Positions 1-7,429 of a DNA stretch of 9,145 nt are shown piece by piece. Below the pieces are notes generated by a model, which searched no databases, was not told where the DNA came from, and worked only from the letters and a program-made list of their open reading frames with translations. The stretch covers positions 1 through 9,145 of the forward strand of contig JAKATV010000008.1 in the NCBI GenBank assembly GCA_021818565.1. The letters are read 5' to 3'. The DNA comes from Planctomycetota bacterium. GTDB lineage: Bacteria; Planctomycetota; Phycisphaerae; WQYP01. Position 1 is the first letter of the stretch, and every line of letters begins with the position of its first letter. The translations under genes and the position numbers were made by a program.

Positions 1-1
1 G

Positions 2-382
2 CGGTTGGACCCCGCCGTGAGCATGCAGATTTGTTCCGGAGACGGCGACAACCGCGAGAAGCTGGAACACATACTCAAGGAACATCGCCCCGATGCCATT
101 GCGTGCGTCAATGATTTGACTGCCGCTAAAGTGATGCGCCAGTTGCTTAAGCTGGGAGTAAAAATTCCTGAACAGATTAAACTCACGGGTTTTGATGACA
201 CCTCCACCGCCGCACTGCTGGCGGTTCCATTAACCACCGTGCGCCAGTCGCCGGAAGCCATGGCCATTGAGGCGATGACGGTGCTGCAACAGCGCATGGA
301 ACGGCCCGATCTGCCCGCCATTACTCTGTCCATCGCCTGCGCCCTGGTAGCCCGCGAATCTACAGCCATCCATACCGGATAA
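2..382 (+). CDS. LacI/GalR-type transcriptional regulator, C-terminal sensor part (5' truncated)
   Basis: The reading frame is open to the left window edge and ends at TAA 380-382, so only the last 126 residues are visible. The visible part resembles the second lobe of the periplasmic-binding-protein-like sensor domain of LacI/GalR regulators. It has a 'PDAIACVNDLTAAKVM' segment, then 'LGVKIPEQIKLTGFDD', 'PLTTVRQSPEAMAIEAM' and a closing 'ALVARES', all in the family's usual order and spacing. Such proteins bind a sugar or related ligand and control nearby genes. The DNA-binding part is outside the window, so a helix-turn-helix (LacI) and a winged-helix (GntR fused to a LacI-like sensor) architecture cannot be told apart. 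The target genes are unknown. The gap to the next gene on the same strand (about 417 bases) argues against tight co-transcription. Confidence 0.88.
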   Translation, partial: RLDPAVSMQICSGDGDNREKLEHILKEHRPDAIACVNDLTAAKVMRQLLKLGVKIPEQIKLTGFDDTSTAALLAVPLTTVRQSPEAMAIEAMTVLQQRMERPDLPAITLSIACALVARESTAIHTG

Positions 383-799
383 TGCCAACCGCGGCTTCCC
401 GGCACCCGCGTCCAGCCCGCCAAATCTGTTCCACATGCCTGCGATTAGTCGAACAGGCTGCGATGGCCGGGGTATGTGTCGTAATTTCGCTAAGCCGGCA
501 CCATAGTGCGCTGTGGTCATGGATTTATTGCTTTTATCGCAGGGTTATCGTCCGAAAACAAAATGACTCTATCCCGATGCGTCGTGAAATGTCGGGCCTG
601 CGCCATGGAATAACCAATGATTCTGCGATACCATATCCAGCAAGTCGCGCTGGGCAGGGAGATGTTCGTTGGGCCTGGCATGCTGGAATGCGGCAAGGCC
701 TGAAGTTCCGGCGGTTTGAAACATGACGGATAATGTGCGACATTAGGTGCGACTATCTTCCAGACTGGAAGTTCAATAAAAAAACCATGAGGAATGTAC
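383..799. other. Intergenic region without a convincing gene
   Basis: An open frame of 114 codons starts right at the regulator's stop (382-726, +), but its product is Arg/His/Cys/Trp-rich with no recognisable domain, and I do not believe it is a gene. A small hairpin with 7-base arms, one a G-U pair, and a TGCG loop lies at 500-517 (ACCATAG / CTGTGGT). It is followed by a T-rich but interrupted stretch, so it is at most a weak terminator for the regulator gene. A GATAAT hexamer around 730-735 could be a -10 box for the downstream mutase gene, but the -35 region is poor. I see no repeat or RNA gene. Confidence 0.5.
789..793 (+). promoter_or_regulatory. Shine-Dalgarno site deciding the mutase start
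   Basis: GAGGA ends directly against an ATG at 794, which is too close for initiation, but lies six bases before the in-frame ATG at 800. The start at 800 (MNEKVFKAYDVRG) also matches where family members begin. Confidence 0.7.
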
Positions 800-2176
800 A
801 TGAATGAAAAAGTTTTTAAGGCGTATGACGTGCGAGGGATCTACCCGGATCAACTCAACGAAGAAATGGCTTGGAAAATCGGCTACGCCTGCGCCCAGTT
901 CATGCGGATGAATCTCACAGGACTGGATAAGGCGGATCCGCGAAAAAATATGGTTATTGTCGGACGGGATATGCGGCTTAGCAGCCCTTCACTTAGTCAA
1001 GCCCTGATTGAAGGTATTCGGTCCACGGGTACGGGTTGTATTGATATCGGCATGATTGACACGCCGGAAATTTATTTTGCCATTAATCATCTGGGCTGCT
1101 GCGGCGGAATTCAAACCACGGCATCGCATAATCCCGCCCAGTACAATGGGTTTAAAATCAGCGGCGTTCATGCGCGGCCGATTGGGGAAAATACCGGTCT
1201 GCAGGAAATTAAAAGACTGGTGTTTTCCATGCGCAAAAATCCTCCCGCGCAGTTCGGTGCCGTCGAACACATGGACCTGAAGCTGCCCTACAAAGGGCAT
1301 GTGCTGCGTTTTCTGAAAATGGCGCGTCCGCTGAAGGTGGTGGTGGATGCGGGCAACGGCATGGCGGGAAAATTTATCCGCGATATTTTCATGGATCAAC
1401 CGAATCTAAATATCATTCCCATCAATATGGAAATTACCGGGTCATTTAAGCACGACCCGAATCCGCTGGTGGATGCCAATCTGCGGCAGTTGCAGGAGTC
1501 CGTGCTTTCCAATGCGGCGGATTTGGGCGTGTGTTTTGACGGTGATGCCGACCGATGCATCTTTGTTGATGAGCAGGCGCGCATCATACGTTGCGACATC
1601 GCCACGGCACTGTTGGCCAAGGATTTCCTGAAAGCCAATCCGGGGGCGGCGGTGGTGTATGATCTGCGGTCCAGTCGCGTGGTGAAAGAGGAAATTCAGA
1701 ATGCCGGTGGCGTACCCCGGCGCGAGCGCGTGGGCCACGCATTTATGAAAAAATCTCTGGCCGACAGCAAAGGGGTTTTCGGCGGCGAACTATCGGGGCA
1801 TTTTTATTTCCGGGACAACTTCAACTGTGACAGCGGTGCGATTGCTTTTGCCTGTATTCTGTCGGTGCTTTCGCGCTACGACACTCCCGTAAGTCATGTG
1901 CTTAAGCCATTGTTGCGCTGGCATAGCAGCGGCGAAATAAACTACGAAGTATCCGACAAGGATGCGGCCATTGCCCGACTGGCCCAAACGTATAAGGACG
2001 CTTCCATAGATTATCTTGACGGCATTACCGTGGAATACGACACATGGTGGTTTAATGTCCGCAAAAGTAATACGGAGCCGTTATTGCGGTTGAATCTCGA
2101 AGCCAATACGGCGGAAACCATGAAAAAGAAGCTTGATGAAGTCGGCCGACTTTTGGGAACGCCAATATCGCACTAA
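800..2176 (+). CDS. manB: Phosphomannomutase/phosphoglucomutase (alpha-D-phosphohexomutase family)
   Basis: Interconverts hexose 6-phosphate and 1-phosphate (mannose and probably glucose) in the cytoplasm, supplying GDP-mannose or UDP-glucose precursors for surface polysaccharides. The protein has 458 residues, the usual length. All four active-site signatures are present: the phosphoserine loop TASHNP with Ser109; the metal-binding DGDADR with Asp247, Asp249 and Asp251; the sugar-specificity loop GGELSGH with Glu330, Ser332 and His334; and the phosphate-binding RKSNTEP with Arg421, Ser423, Asn424 and Thr425. The glutamate and serine of the third loop are those of enzymes handling both glucose and mannose phosphates. 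'EIYFA..HLG..GGI' before the serine loop and 'SGEIN' near the end resemble enterobacterial ManB/CpsG more than GlmM or plain Pgm. The start is ATG 800, chosen for its ribosome binding site; ATG 794 is the alternative. Whether mannose or glucose is the main substrate cannot be decided here. Confidence 0.95.
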   Translation: MNEKVFKAYDVRGIYPDQLNEEMAWKIGYACAQFMRMNLTGLDKADPRKNMVIVGRDMRLSSPSLSQALIEGIRSTGTGCIDIGMIDTPEIYFAINHLGCCGGIQTTASHNPAQYNGFKISGVHARPIGENTGLQEIKRLVFSMRKNPPAQFGAVEHMDLKLPYKGHVLRFLKMARPLKVVVDAGNGMAGKFIRDIFMDQPNLNIIPINMEITGSFKHDPNPLVDANLRQLQESVLSNAADLGVCFDGDADRCIFVDEQARIIRCDIATALLAKDFLKANPGAAVVYDLRSSRVVKEEIQNAGGVPRRERVGHAFMKKSLADSKGVFGGELSGHFYFRDNFNCDSGAIAFACILSVLSRYDTPVSHVLKPLLRWHSSGEINYEVSDKDAAIARLAQTYKDASIDYLDGITVEYDTWWFNVRKSNTEPLLRLNLEANTAETMKKKLDEVGRLLGTPISH

Positions 2177-2288
2177 GTCGGCGCTTCAGGCGTATAGGAA
2201 CTAGCACTTGGGTTTAAGCGCTCAAGATAGATAAATGGGCATCTTCCGCACCATGGGTTTTGACGGATCATGCCTTGAGGACTTTTTT

Positions 2289-2293
2289 AGGGG
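2289..2293 (+). promoter_or_regulatory. Shine-Dalgarno site deciding the dacB start
   Basis: AGGGG (within AGGGGTG) lies seven bases before ATG 2301. The longer in-frame start at ATG 2235 has no such site and would put 22 extra residues in front of a normal signal peptide. Confidence 0.65.
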
Positions 2294-2300
2294 TGCATGG

Positions 2301-3755
2301 ATGTACCGAAAGCGATTTTTCCCCCGGGCAATTGGATATTGTGTGATGTTAGCTGCAACGCTGTCCGCGTTGTCGGCGGTTGCCGGGGGGCAGACGCTGG
2401 CCGGGCGGATTGCCGGGCTGTTGACCAATCCACAATTGCGCGGCGGACAGGTTGCCATTAATCTGGCGGAATTGCGGCAGGGGCGAGCCGTTCCGGTTTA
2501 CAGCTACCATCCTGATCTGCCGCTGATGCCGGGAAGTTGCGGCAAATTGCTGACCACCTCGGATGCTTTTGACCACCTTGGAGCGCACGGTACGCTGCAA
2601 ACCCGCCTGTATCGGGTGGGAAATAATCTGGTTATTGTGGGCGGTGGTGATCCGGCCCTGGGCGATCCGGTGCTGTGTCAGCAGGTCGGCTGGAAAGTGA
2701 CAACCGCGTTCGATAATTGGGCGCATCATCTTAAGGCGATGGGTGAAAACAGCTTTCATAATATATATGTTGATGATTACATTTTTAACCATCATTTTGT
2801 TAATCCGTTGTGGCCGGGCGGCGGACAACGACTGGACTGGTATGAGGCCTCGGTGGGGGGGCTAAACTTCGCCATGAATTGCGTGCAATGGGTGCCGGTG
2901 GTGAATAACAACGGCAGCATTGGCGTAGCACTTACCCCGGATACATCCTATACGCCGGTGACCATTGCGGCCCAACGCGGCCCGCAAAGTGTATGGTTGT
3001 GGCGTTCCCGCGGCAGCAACCATTTCTATATGCATGGAACAGTCCGGCAGACCGGGCAATATCCCATGCAGGTGACCATCCATGATCCCGGTCTCTACAC
3101 CGGAAACGTGCTGCGGCAATCCTTGATTAATCAGGGAATCACCATTTCCGGACAGGTGTTGCGGGCACCCTTGTCCGTCGTCGCGGCGCGGCAACATGTT
3201 CAGCCGGTGTTATTAGCAACGTATGAAACACCGCTTACCGCGATTCTTCATCGCGCCAATACCGACAGCATTAATTTAATGGCCGAGTGCTTATGCAAAC
3301 TCCTGGGGCATGATGCCACCGGCCAACCTGGAAGCTGGCACAATGGTGATCAAGCCATCAAGGCCTACCTGGCTACGCTGGGGATTCCCGGAAACTGGGT
3401 CACCATGGTGGATGGGTCCGGCCTGTCGCATCATGACCATGTGGCACCGGCGGCATTTACCACGGTTCTTGCGCATATTGCCTCGGAACCGGATGGCAGC
3501 GTTTTCATACACTCGCTGGCCCGCCCCGGCCATGGAACTCTGATTTACCGCCTGCGCGGTTCCGGAATTCGCCGCTTTATTCGCGCTAAGGACGGCCACG
3601 TGACCGGTGCCTCGACCATCAGTGGATATATGTTTCTGCCGCACCGTCATTTTGTTTTCTCCATTATGGTCAACCACTATCGCGGCAACGTCAATGGCTG
3701 GGAAGATCAGGTGATCATCGCACTGTATCAATGGGCGGTGGGGCGACTGCAATAG
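2301..3755 (+). CDS. dacB: D-alanyl-D-alanine carboxypeptidase/endopeptidase, PBP4 type (peptidase S13)
   Basis: Exported serine peptidase of 484 residues expected to trim or cut peptidoglycan peptide cross-links. The N-terminus is a signal peptide: a basic MYRKR start, then a hydrophobic stretch to about residue 28 (AVAGG). The S13 catalytic motifs are in order: SxxK as Ser79-Cys-Gly-Lys82, SxN as Ser323-Ile-Asn325, and the third box at Lys430. The 244-residue gap between Ser79 and Ser323 reflects the large domain inserted between these motifs in PBP4 and equals my recollection of the E. coli spacing. Family landmarks such as 'WYEASVGGLNF' and 'VDGSGLS' are present. The third box reads Lys430-Asp431-Gly432, not the usual Lys-Thr-Gly, though the following 'TGASTISGYM' is typical. 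The start at ATG 2301 is supported by AGGGG. It follows the mutase gene by 124 bases and precedes the amidohydrolase by 30, so co-transcription is plausible. Confidence 0.9.
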   Translation: MYRKRFFPRAIGYCVMLAATLSALSAVAGGQTLAGRIAGLLTNPQLRGGQVAINLAELRQGRAVPVYSYHPDLPLMPGSCGKLLTTSDAFDHLGAHGTLQTRLYRVGNNLVIVGGGDPALGDPVLCQQVGWKVTTAFDNWAHHLKAMGENSFHNIYVDDYIFNHHFVNPLWPGGGQRLDWYEASVGGLNFAMNCVQWVPVVNNNGSIGVALTPDTSYTPVTIAAQRGPQSVWLWRSRGSNHFYMHGTVRQTGQYPMQVTIHDPGLYTGNVLRQSLINQGITISGQVLRAPLSVVAARQHVQPVLLATYETPLTAILHRANTDSINLMAECLCKLLGHDATGQPGSWHNGDQAIKAYLATLGIPGNWVTMVDGSGLSHHDHVAPAAFTTVLAHIASEPDGSVFIHSLARPGHGTLIYRLRGSGIRRFIRAKDGHVTGASTISGYMFLPHRHFVFSIMVNHYRGNVNGWEDQVIIALYQWAVGRLQ

Positions 3756-3776
3756 CCCGTGGGGGTCAGTGGGCGT

Positions 3777-3780
3777 GGAG
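3777..3780 (+). promoter_or_regulatory. Shine-Dalgarno site deciding the amidohydrolase start
   Basis: GGAG (in TGGAGTG) lies five bases before ATG 3786. The upstream in-frame GTG at 3759 lies only three bases after the dacB stop codon and has no comparable site. Confidence 0.6.
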
Positions 3781-3785
3781 TGTTT

Positions 3786-5099
3786 ATGACTGCTTCCACA
3801 ACGGATAACAGTTCGTTTGTGCTTTCCGGCCCCGCGCTACTGGCGGACAGCCACACTCTGATCCCGGATGCGGCAATAGCGGTTATTGATGGAATTATTC
3901 AAGCCTGCCACCAGCGGTCTGACATCCTCGAACAATTTCCCGGTCTTCGCGAAGTGCATGTTGATTCTTGCGTGCTGACGCCCGGTTTTGTCAATGCGCA
4001 CACGCATCTTGAATTGAGCTTTCTGGCGGGGAAAATTCCCGGCCCCGCTGATTTTCCAAATTGGGTGTTGCAACTCATCGCGGCCTATCCTTCCGCAGGG
4101 GACGCGGAGATAGTATTTTCCCGATCCGCGTTAGCCGGTGCGCAGGAAAGTATCCGGTTCGGCGTCACCACCGTGGGGGATATTAGCCGCCAGTATCCTA
4201 TTGTGCGCCTCGCCTTACAGAAAGAATCTCCGCTGGGCATTGTCAGTTTTGGAGAACTTACGGCACTGGGGCGATCACGAAATTATCTTGATGCCCGCCT
4301 GGCGGCGGCGATAAATCAACAGGAATCCGATCATCGAATGTCCATCGGCCTTTCACCACACGCACCGTATTCTGTTGAAGGGCCGGCCCTGGAAAAGATT
4401 GTTGCCGCTGCCCGGGAACACCATTTGCCGCTTTCCATGCACTTGGCGGAACTGCGGGAAGAACGGGATTTTTTAAGAGATTTCTCCGGCCCGTTGGGTA
4501 AAAGTTGGATGCTCATGCGACAGATGGATTTGTTGGACGATTTTATTCCAGCGTTTGACAAGGGGCCGATCCAATGGGCGCAGCACTACGGCTTATTCAA
4601 TGCCGGCGTACCGGTGATCTTGGCGCATGTGAATTACGTGGATGATACCGAACTGGATATTCTGGCCCGCAGTGGTGCGGCGGTGGCCTATTGCCCGCGT
4701 ACGCGGCATTATTTCGGCCATGACACTGTGGCTCCGCATCCGTGGTGGGCCATGCGGCAGCGCGGCATCAGCGTATGCCTGGCCACAGATTCCCTGGCCA
4801 GCAATCCGGATTTATCTCTGCTGCGCGAGGCGCAGTATCTGTACCGTCAGGATCCGTCGATTCATTCGCAAATTCTCTGGCGTATGATTACTGCTGAACC
4901 GGCCATTGCACTGGGCTTAGGTTCGCGGATTGGTCGGCTCGCGCCCGGGTATGCCGCGGACATTCTTGCCTTGCCCCTTGCGAAAGACGTGCTTGCTTCA
5001 GCCGCCACCGTTTGCGATTATCTGGTGCGCGAAGCACCGTTGCCGCAAAGTGTGTGGATCGGCGGCCGGCAGGTATCTTCCGCATGTCCACTGGCGTGA
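3786..5099 (+). CDS. Metal-dependent amidohydrolase/deaminase (MtaD/SsnA-like; possibly aminodeoxyfutalosine deaminase)
   Basis: Cytoplasmic enzyme of 437 residues in the amidohydrolase superfamily, cytosine-deaminase-like branch. Visible metal and active-site residues are His72 and His74 in 'GFVNAHTHLELS', His192 in 'SPHAPYSV', His219 and Glu222 in 'SMHLAE', His281 in 'ILAHVNY' and Asp335 in 'ATDSLASN'. This set fits hydrolytic removal of an amino group from a purine- or nucleoside-like ring. 'PGYAADILAL' near the end is the usual beta-sandwich closing segment. The 'TDSLASN..LSLL' stretch and 'AHTHLELSF' resemble the epsilonproteobacterial aminodeoxyfutalosine deaminase group (menaquinone synthesis by the futalosine route), but no other menaquinone gene is visible. 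Alternatives are methylthioadenosine/S-adenosylhomocysteine deaminase or a guanine-deaminase-like enzyme. The start at ATG 3786 is chosen for its ribosome binding site. Family placement is firm; the substrate is not. Confidence 0.85.
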   Translation: MTASTTDNSSFVLSGPALLADSHTLIPDAAIAVIDGIIQACHQRSDILEQFPGLREVHVDSCVLTPGFVNAHTHLELSFLAGKIPGPADFPNWVLQLIAAYPSAGDAEIVFSRSALAGAQESIRFGVTTVGDISRQYPIVRLALQKESPLGIVSFGELTALGRSRNYLDARLAAAINQQESDHRMSIGLSPHAPYSVEGPALEKIVAAAREHHLPLSMHLAELREERDFLRDFSGPLGKSWMLMRQMDLLDDFIPAFDKGPIQWAQHYGLFNAGVPVILAHVNYVDDTELDILARSGAAVAYCPRTRHYFGHDTVAPHPWWAMRQRGISVCLATDSLASNPDLSLLREAQYLYRQDPSIHSQILWRMITAEPAIALGLGSRIGRLAPGYAADILALPLAKDVLASAATVCDYLVREAPLPQSVWIGGRQVSSACPLA

Positions 5100-5192
5100 T
5101 CATCCGGCGCGCGGGCGAAGTTTCATTAAGCCGCCGACTGTGCCAGTGGTGCTGCTAAATGGTGCGGCAAACCCATCGCTGAATTATTTAGG

Positions 5193-5247
5193 CTAGGAGC
5201 CTGTCCAAGTAATCGCAATCCCGGCCATTACTCGGACAGGCTCCTAG
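5193..5247. repeat. 55-base near-perfect palindrome between convergent genes
   Basis: Two 21-base arms (5193-5213 and 5227-5247), starting CTAGGAGCCTGTCC and ending GGACAGGCTCCTAG, pair with one mismatch (A5207 against C5233) around a 13-base loop. The outermost four bases of each arm read CTAG. It sits where the + strand amidohydrolase and the - strand YkgJ-type gene meet, so its RNA hairpin could end or protect both transcripts. No T tract follows on either strand, so it is not a classical intrinsic terminator. The long exact arms also resemble a small mobile palindromic element or paired insertion-sequence ends. No second copy is present in the window. Confidence 0.85.
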
Positions 5248-5756
5248 GTTGCTAATAATGCCAATGCCTGCCGCCATTCCATATAGCGGTAGGGAATTTC
5301 AAATGCTTCATGCAGAGCGGCAATTTGCTTGTGATAATATTCGTAGCGCTCCTGTTGCCAGGATTCGGCTGTCGTATCACAGAAATAAATTCGGCACCCC
5401 AAGGGGCGACCGGAGCGGGCGGTGCACAGGCCGTCAATTTGCCACGGACAGCCGGGGCTGAATTGCCGATTGTCCTGATAAAGCGGCAGGGGAAAAGTTA
5501 TCGCGGTATTTGCATCAGCCGCCCGTCCGCCCGGTTGATCCAGTTGCGTAAAGTGCGCGAATGCCGCCAACTCCAGCGTACTGACATAGAGCCTATGCCC
5601 CCATATTTCAAATTTGCAGCAGCGCCCGCTGGTGGTGCAAATCGGCTGGCGGATGGCAATATCGCGGTCGAGCTGGGCGTAAAGTTCTCCCAGTTTTTCC
5701 ACGGCCCGTGCCGGAGGCGTATGGAGGACCTGCTGCAAATTAATATCGGACGGCAT
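5244..5756 (-). CDS. YkgJ-family cysteine-rich putative metal- or cluster-binding protein
   Basis: A 170-residue cytoplasmic protein with the cysteine pattern of the YkgJ family (putative zinc- or iron-chelating). The cysteines are Cys40, then Cys46-Cys47 in 'SGRCCKFE', Cys103 in 'GCPW', Cys111 in 'GLCTARSGRPLGC', Cys121 and Cys126. The spacing of the first group is C-x5-CC. No signal peptide or membrane segment is visible. Its biochemical role is not established for the family. It starts six bases after the leuA stop, with a GGAGG (5768-5772) inside the leuA 3' end, so it is very probably translated from the leuA transcript. Its TAG stop codon (5244-5246) lies inside the palindrome, so the last residues (about ALLAT) may have been set by insertion of that element. 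Confidence 0.8.
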   Translation of the reverse strand: MPSDINLQQVLHTPPARAVEKLGELYAQLDRDIAIRQPICTTSGRCCKFEIWGHRLYVSTLELAAFAHFTQLDQPGGRAADANTAITFPLPLYQDNRQFSPGCPWQIDGLCTARSGRPLGCRIYFCDTTAESWQQERYEYYHKQIAALHEAFEIPYRYMEWRQALALLAT

Positions 5757-5762
5757 TTTACC

Positions 5763-7355
5763 CTACGCCTCCAGCGATGACGCCTGACCGACGGTGCGCT
5801 CATTCATCGTCCGAATGCGGTTAATGGCCGCCAGATAGGCTTTGGCGGACGCTTCAAGAATATCCGTGCTGAACCCTCGGCCGCGGACTTTGCGGTTGCT
5901 GTGTGTGAGTTCGACGGATACTTCGCCTTGCGCCTCGCGGCCCCCGGTGATGCTTCGCACCTGAAAGGAGTCCAACGTCGCAGAGATTTTGGTCAATCGC
6001 TGGATTGTTGCGAACATGGCATCGACCGGTCCATCGCCCGTGGCCGCGTCGGTAATTTCCGCGCCGCTGCTGTCCACCAGCGTAACGGTAGCTGTTGCCA
6101 CGCCGTACGTGCCGGCCATCACCTGGAGGCTTTTGAGTTGAAACAAGGCGCGTTCGGTTTTCAATTGTTCATCGACCAGAGCTTCCAAATCTTCATCATA
6201 AATCTCTTTTTTCTTGTCGCAAAGCACCTTGAACGCCGCGAAGGCCCGGTCCAGCGCCGCCTCATCCAGAGTATGGCCCAATTCCTCCAGGCGCTGGCGA
6301 AACGCGTGGCGGCCGCTGTGTTTGCCCAGGACCAGCTTATTTTGTACCCAGCCCACATCCGCCGGTGCCATAATTTCATAGGTGCTGCGATTTTTCAATA
6401 TTCCATCCTGATGAATTCCGGCTTCGTGGGCGAACGCATTTTCTCCCACAATGGCTTTGTTGCGCTGCACATGAAGGCCGGTCAAACTGCTGACCAGCCG
6501 GGAGCACGGTACCAACCGGCGTGTGTTAATGCGCGTGGCAAACGGATATTGATCCGGCCGCGTTCGCATCGCCATGACCACCTCTTCCAATGCGGCATTT
6601 CCCGCCCGTTCGCCGATACCGTTGATGGTGCATTCAATTTGCCGCGCGCCGCCGGCTACCGCCGCCAATGAATTGGCCACCGCCAATCCCAGATCATTGT
6701 GGCAATGTGAACTGAAAACCACTTTTCCCGCGCCTGGTACATGGGCGATGAGATATTCAAACATCGTCCGATATTCCGCCGGAGTCGCATTGCCCACCGT
6801 GTCCGGGCAATTAATGGTTGTAGCGCCGGCTTCAATGGCGGCATGAACCACTTCCGCGAGAAAATCGAACTCGGTGCGGCTGGCGTCTTCGGGGGAAAAT
6901 TCCACATCCGAAACATATTCGCGGGCCAACTTCACGTTCTCAACGGTAAGACGAATAATTTCTTCTTTCGCTTTCTTGAGCTTGAATTCGCGGTGAATTT
7001 TGCTGGTAGCCAGAAAAATATGGATTCTGCCCCGGGCGGCCTTGCGCACGGCTTCGCCCGCGCGGCGTACGTCGCGCTCGGTGCAGCGGGCCAGTCCCGC
7101 AACCGTCGCGTTGGTAATTTCGGAAGCTACCGCGCTGACGGCGTCAAAATCTCCCGGACTGGTAATCGGAAATCCCGCCTCAATAATATCGACGCCCAGA
7201 TTTTCCAGAGCGTGGGCAATCTCCAGTTTCTCCGGCAAATTTAACGAGGCTCCCGGCGACTGTTCGCCATCGCGCAAGGTTGTGTCAAATATCAGCACCC
7301 GCGGTTTGGTTTCGGAACTGATGATTTCCGACGGATGGTTTCTGCCGGTGTCCAT
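5763..7355 (-). CDS. leuA: 2-isopropylmalate synthase
   Basis: First committed step of leucine synthesis: condenses acetyl-CoA with 2-oxoisovalerate. The protein has 530 residues, the length of long-form bacterial LeuA. The N-terminal TIM-barrel carries 'FDTTLRDGEQSPGA' with Arg28 and Asp29, 'SSHCHND' with His217 and His219, and 'NGIGERAGNAALEE' with Asn253. Asp29, His217, His219 and Asn253 form the expected divalent-metal site. 'ENAFAHEAGIHQDG' (about 306-318) is the usual linker-side motif. Residues from about 400 on form the C-terminal regulatory domain that binds leucine for feedback inhibition. The start ATG 7355 has AAGGAG eight bases upstream. The leader carries a leucine-rich peptide and terminator (see those entries), so expression is probably controlled by attenuation as well as enzyme inhibition. 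The gene is followed without a gap by the YkgJ-type gene. Confidence 0.97.
   Translation of the reverse strand: MDTGRNHPSEIISSETKPRVLIFDTTLRDGEQSPGASLNLPEKLEIAHALENLGVDIIEAGFPITSPGDFDAVSAVASEITNATVAGLARCTERDVRRAGEAVRKAARGRIHIFLATSKIHREFKLKKAKEEIIRLTVENVKLAREYVSDVEFSPEDASRTEFDFLAEVVHAAIEAGATTINCPDTVGNATPAEYRTMFEYLIAHVPGAGKVVFSSHCHNDLGLAVANSLAAVAGGARQIECTINGIGERAGNAALEEVVMAMRTRPDQYPFATRINTRRLVPCSRLVSSLTGLHVQRNKAIVGENAFAHEAGIHQDGILKNRSTYEIMAPADVGWVQNKLVLGKHSGRHAFRQRLEELGHTLDEAALDRAFAAFKVLCDKKKEIYDEDLEALVDEQLKTERALFQLKSLQVMAGTYGVATATVTLVDSSGAEITDAATGDGPVDAMFATIQRLTKISATLDSFQVRSITGGREAQGEVSVELTHSNRKVRGRGFSTDILEASAKAYLAAINRIRTMNERTVGQASSLEA
5768..5772 (-). promoter_or_regulatory. Shine-Dalgarno site of the YkgJ-type gene inside leuA
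   Basis: GGAGG on the - strand lies 11 bases before ATG 5756 and inside the last leuA codons. A closer AGGG (5761-5764) is an alternative. Its position suggests translational coupling of the two genes. Confidence 0.5.
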
Positions 7356-7363
7356 GGAAGAGA

Positions 7364-7369
7364 CTCCTT
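7364..7369 (-). promoter_or_regulatory. leuA ribosome binding site
   Basis: AAGGAG lies eight bases before ATG 7355. Its AAGG can fold back on CCTT just upstream (7366-7377) as a four-base-pair stem with a UUUU loop, a weak structure that could slightly damp initiation. Confidence 0.75.
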
Positions 7370-7394
7370 AAAAAAGGTTTCTGAATTATGCCAT

Positions 7395-7429
7395 AAAAAA
7401 ACCCCGCGAGGGTCACTCGCAGGGTTTTT
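7395..7429 (-). terminator. Intrinsic terminator (attenuator) in the leuA leader
   Basis: Read on the - strand, the arm CCCTGCGAG (7416-7424) pairs with CTCGCGGGG (7402-7410). GCGAG/CTCGC gives five pairs and CCC/GGG three more around one C-A mismatch; the loop is five bases, and a five-pair A/T extension lies outside. The stem is followed by seven T residues (7395-7401). This is a textbook Rho-independent terminator, about 40 bases before the leuA start. It lies downstream of the leader peptide stop, so it would block leuA unless its 5' arm is taken up by the antiterminator. It can also end hemB read-through transcripts. The reverse orientation gives a weaker + strand terminator (TTTTTC after the stem). 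Confidence 0.88.

Noticed and set aside
382..726. 114-codon + strand frame starting at the regulator's stop codon
   Set aside because: The product is rich in Arg, His, Cys and Trp with no domain, no hydrophobic core pattern and no ribosome binding site of its own; it looks like chance in GC-rich DNA.
2180..2220. GCGCTT/AAGCGC inverted repeat after the mutase gene as a terminator
   Set aside because: Only six pairs with a loop of nearly 30 bases and no T tract; dacB follows on the same strand.
5310..5780. 156-codon + strand frame antisense to the YkgJ-type gene
   Set aside because: The opposite strand carries the ordered cysteine motifs of a known family; this frame shows only a chance hydrophobic start.
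5901..6671. 256-codon + strand frame antisense to leuA
   Set aside because: It lies wholly opposite the well-conserved leuA; the product has the biased composition of a shadow frame and no recognisable motif.
6741..7244. 167-codon + strand frame antisense to leuA
   Set aside because: It is a shadow of leuA on the opposite strand with no domain signal.
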